From contig NZ_QOHR01000013.1 in assembly GCF_003385555.1 (NCBI RefSeq), positions 1-64,000 on the forward strand: 64,000 bases of DNA, read 5' to 3'. Shown here one piece after another: positions 61,811 to 64,000 of this stretch. The notes under the pieces were generated by a model that was not told where the DNA came from, did no database searches, and worked only from the letters and a program-made list of their open reading frames with translations. Position numbers and translations under genes: made by a program. The DNA comes from Rhodosalinus sediminis. GTDB taxonomy: Bacteria; Pseudomonadota; Alphaproteobacteria; Rhodobacterales; Rhodobacteraceae. How positions within the stretch are numbered: the stretch's first letter is position 1; every line of letters starts with the position of its first letter.

Positions 61811-63454
61811 TCAGGCGAAGGCCCCGTGACAGAACCAGCCCGACGACATCGCGCCGCCATGGGCGTAAAAGAGCCAGAGCCGGTCGCCCTCGGCGCAGGT
61901 GACGCGCCAGTAGTCGCGCGGGCCGGTGCGCCAGTCGGGATCGTCCAGCCACCACTCGGGCGCGATGCGCTCCGGCCCCTCCGCCGCCGCCACGGTCAGG
62001 TCGCGCCCGCGCCAGCGGAGGCGCGCGGGGGGCGTGGAGGGCGCCGAATCGTCCGGCACTGCCACCGGCTCCGGCCGCCAGAGGCGAAGCGGGCGCGGCG
62101 CGGGCGCCGCGGGCCAGTCCCCGCCCCAGGGCTCGGACCAGGCGGCGGCGAGCACCGTCGCCGTCTTTTCCGGGATGTGGCTGTCGGCCGGGTGGCGGCG
62201 GGTGATGGCCTCCAGCCCGATGCGCGCGCCGAGCCGCCCGATCAGGTCGCTCACCGCGTCCTCGGGCCCCGGCGCGCGCGCCGCGCGGCGGGTGGCGTCC
62301 AGATGCCCGGCCGGCGCGCGCGGCGCGAGCGGCTCGGTCTCCACCGCTTCGAGGCGCAGCCGGTCGATGCCGAAACCCGCGTCGATCCCGCCGATCTTCA
62401 GCGCGAAGAGCGGGCGCATGCGCTCGGGCTCCGCCGCCGGACGGGCGAGACCCACCTCCACCACCTCCGTCGCGTGATCGGTGCGCAGCGCCTCGAGCCG
62501 CAGCCGCCGCGCGCCGCGCCCGGCCTCCCGCAGCCGCGCGCAGACCCGCGCCATCAGCCGGTCGAGCCCGGCCATGATGTCGGCCTCGAGGCCGATGGGC
62601 TCCGGAAGCGAGAGCCGCGCGGCGTAGGCGCGCGGCGGCGGCGCGGGGGAGACCGGCTCCGGCGCGGCGCCCAGCGCCTGATCGAGCCGCGCGACGAGGC
62701 CCGGCCCGAAACGCCGCGCCAGGGCCGCGCGCGGCTGACCGGAGAGATCCCCGATGCGGCGCAGCCCGAGGCGGGAGAGCTGCTCGGCCACCGCCGCGTC
62801 GATCCGGAGCGCGGCGACCGGCAGATCCGCGAGCGCCGTGCGCGTGCGCCCGGGCGGCGCGATGCGCGCGCCGGCGGGCAGTGCCGGGCCGGGCCCGCGC
62901 CGGCGCGGCGCGGCCTTCGAGCGGGTCGCGCGCGCCTCCTGCGCGATGGCGTCGCCGCTGCGCGCGGGCGCCGGGTCGCCGCCGCCGTGGCGCGCCAGCG
63001 CCCAGGCCGCACCCGGCGTGTCGGCGATCGCGCAGCGCAGCGTCAGGCCGAAGCGCGCGCAGTCCTCCGCCAGCCGGTCGATCATCGCCGCCTCGCCGCC
63101 GAAGAGATGCGCGCAGCCGCTGACGTCGGCCACGAGCCCGTCCGGCGGCGCCTCGGCCACCCAGGGCGACACCTGCCCCGCCCAGCGCCGGAGCGCGGCG
63201 AGGAAGGCCGCCTCCGCCGCCGGGCGCGCCCGCTGCGCGAGGAGACCGGGACAGACCGCCATCGCGTCGGCGAGCGTCTGGCCCCGGACGACGCCGGCGG
63301 CCTCCGCCGCGGCGGACAGCGCGGCCACCACCTGCCGCTGCCCCTCCTCCCGGACGACGGCGAGCGGCGCGTCCGCCCCCGCCGCCCCGAGACGCACGAG
63401 GCGCTCGGCCGCGAGCCGGGGAAACCAGAGCGACAGGATACGGCGGGCGGGCAT
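61811..63454 (-). CDS. imuB: ImuB-type Y-family polymerase-like protein
   Basis: ImuB normally works with ImuA and the DnaE2 polymerase in SOS-induced translesion synthesis; it is catalytically inactive itself and acts as a scaffold for the beta clamp. The 547-residue product begins 'MPARRILSLWFPRLAAERLVRLG' and has the Y-family palm/finger region lacking the catalytic acidic pairs (the segment 'GLVADVSGCAHLFGGEAAMIDRL' keeps only part), little-finger region and a C-terminal extension with 'PPARLRWRGRDLTVAAAEGPERIAPEWW' typical of ImuB. A LexA box is 17 bp upstream. No imuA or dnaE2 is adjacent on either side. Confidence 0.92.
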   Translation of the reverse strand: MPARRILSLWFPRLAAERLVRLGAAGADAPLAVVREEGQRQVVAALSAAAEAAGVVRGQTLADAMAVCPGLLAQRARPAAEAAFLAALRRWAGQVSPWVAEAPPDGLVADVSGCAHLFGGEAAMIDRLAEDCARFGLTLRCAIADTPGAAWALARHGGGDPAPARSGDAIAQEARATRSKAAPRRRGPGPALPAGARIAPPGRTRTALADLPVAALRIDAAVAEQLSRLGLRRIGDLSGQPRAALARRFGPGLVARLDQALGAAPEPVSPAPPPRAYAARLSLPEPIGLEADIMAGLDRLMARVCARLREAGRGARRLRLEALRTDHATEVVEVGLARPAAEPERMRPLFALKIGGIDAGFGIDRLRLEAVETEPLAPRAPAGHLDATRRAARAPGPEDAVSDLIGRLGARIGLEAITRRHPADSHIPEKTATVLAAAWSEPWGGDWPAAPAPRPLRLWRPEPVAVPDDSAPSTPPARLRWRGRDLTVAAAEGPERIAPEWWLDDPDWRTGPRDYWRVTCAEGDRLWLFYAHGGAMSSGWFCHGAFA

Positions 63455-63470
63455 CGGAGGGCAGCACGAT

Positions 63471-63485
63471 GTTCGCTATTTGTTC
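63471..63485. promoter_or_regulatory. LexA (SOS) box upstream of imuB
   Basis: GTTCGCTATTTGTTC matches the alphaproteobacterial LexA consensus GTTC-N7-GTTC exactly. It lies 17-31 bp before the imuB start, so LexA would block its promoter. Confidence 0.85.
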
Positions 63486-63552
63486 GAACTTGATCCTAGG
63501 TCCCGAGCGGACCGGAGTCGAGTCGTGCCCGGCGCCTGCGCCGGGCCGGGTG

Positions 63553-63699
63553 GAGGGGGGCTGTCTGCCCCCCTCTTGGCCTTCGGCCAATTCACCCCCC
63601 GAGAGTATTTTGGCCAAGATGATGGACCTCGACCGCCCCATCATCTTGGCGGAAATACTCCGGGGAGCGCGAGGGGCAGCGCCCCTCGCCCCTGCGGGG
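63553..63699. repeat. Structured intergenic repeats, copies D and E, in inverted orientation
   Basis: Copy D (63553-63625, plus orientation) has stems GGGGGG/CCCCCC and TTGGCC-TTC-GGCCAA, then GAGTATTTTGGCCAAGATGA. Copy E (63638-63699) is the reverse, beginning CCATCATCTTGGCGGAAATA and ending in the stem GAGGGGC-AGC-GCCCCTC. The facing 23-bp ends (63603-63625 and 63638-63660) are complementary with two mismatches, so the pair could form one long hairpin. They occupy most of the 342-bp gap between imuB and the cytochrome gene; the remainder holds only the LexA box and GC-rich sequence. Confidence 0.8.
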
Positions 63700-63796
63700 G
63701 TGTGCGGCCGCGAGGCCGCGCCGCCAAGGCCGCGGGGCCCGTTGCGTCGGGCGCCCGCGGGTCTAGAGTCGTGCGCGTTCGAACAGGGGAAATGCC

Positions 63797-64000
63797 ATGC
63801 GGACATCGGTCACGCTGCTCCTTGCGCTCGCCGCGGGCGCGGGGCTCGCTCATGAAGGGGTCGAGAACCCGGCGGTCATGGCGCGGATGGGATTGATGAA
63901 GGACATCGGCGCCGCGACGGGGACGCTCGGCGAGATGGTGAAGGGCGAGGTGGCCTTCGACGCGGGCCGCGCCGCGGCGGCGCGCGCGGCGCTCGTCGAG
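63797..64000 (+). CDS. Cytochrome c' / c-556 family protein, cut by the window end
   Basis: The first 68 residues are visible: a signal peptide ('MRTSVTLLLALAAGAGLAHE') followed by 'NPAVMARMGLMKDIGAATGTLGEMVKGEVAFDAGRAAAARAALVE'. This is the N-terminal pattern of the four-helix cytochrome c' family, in which an early Met or Leu on helix 1 faces the haem. The haem-binding CxxCH near the C-terminus would lie outside the window. GGGGA precedes the ATG. Members bind NO or act in electron transfer. Confidence 0.85.
   Translation, partial: MRTSVTLLLALAAGAGLAHEGVENPAVMARMGLMKDIGAATGTLGEMVKGEVAFDAGRAAAARAALVE

Overview
This 64-kb window is very GC-rich chromosomal DNA that looks like a member of the Rhodobacterales (Alphaproteobacteria) able to make bacteriochlorophyll. 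The evidence is bchE and bchJ with FnrL-like and PpsR-like sites, the oxygen-independent ubiquinone genes ubiTUV, a urea ABC transporter in the alphaproteobacterial urtABCDE order, a LexA box of the GTTC-N7-GTTC type, and short structured intergenic repeats. I found no rRNA, tRNA, CRISPR array, transposase or phage gene. Most of the window is ordinary, densely packed core genome.

Layout. 0.2-8 kb (mostly minus strand): msrQ-msrP periplasmic methionine sulfoxide repair, an MltB-type lytic transglycosylase, RNase R, twin perfect palindromes, dapE, and a two-subunit hot-dog (MaoC-like) enzyme. 8-16.4 kb: an MFS transporter, asd, a small HPt-like protein, a thiolase, a 215-bp tandem duplication carrying a structured repeat, radC, a nitroreductase, an EI24 membrane protein, DUF1467, methylmalonyl-CoA epimerase, and a receiver-domain protein whose phospho-acceptor Asp is His. 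16.4-18.4 kb: a Slam-like outer-membrane protein and its probable client lipoprotein, separated by a terminator. 18.5-28.4 kb: aspS, a cyclopropane-fatty-acid synthase, bchJ-bchE, carB, uppP. 28.6-36 kb: gltD, a GFA-family gene, gltB, mtgA.

36-42 kb is the urtABCDE operon (minus strand), followed by a 762-bp gene-free stretch. 42.8-47.4 kb: a glutathione S-transferase, queG (whose start codon abuts a copy of the repeat), msrB-msrA, an outer-membrane beta-barrel protein, an EamA transporter. 47.5-57.7 kb is a probable polyamine/amino-compound catabolic locus: potFGHI, a PuuB-like oxidase, a GntR regulator with matching TTTGATCA sites on both sides, a SpuC-like aminotransferase, a DoeA-like M24 hydrolase and an ArgE-like deacetylase. 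57.7-60.8 kb: an NsrR-like Rrf2 regulator divergent from ubiT-ubiU-ubiV. 60.9-64 kb: an FAH-family hydrolase, an imuB gene with a LexA box but no adjacent imuA or dnaE2, an inverted pair of the structured repeat, and the start of a cytochrome c'-like gene cut by the window edge.

How the parts fit: bchE and ubiUV are both oxygen-independent routes to products otherwise made with O2, and the sites or regulators beside them (FnrL/PpsR-like, NsrR-like) point to redox control. The pot and urt operons both carry a strong GC stem-loop after the binding-protein gene, which would favour excess binding protein over membrane components. The most unusual observations are the Slam-lipoprotein pair, the structured repeat family with different stem sequences but the same fold, two sets of twin perfect palindromes, the Asp-to-His receiver, and the orphan SOS-type imuB.
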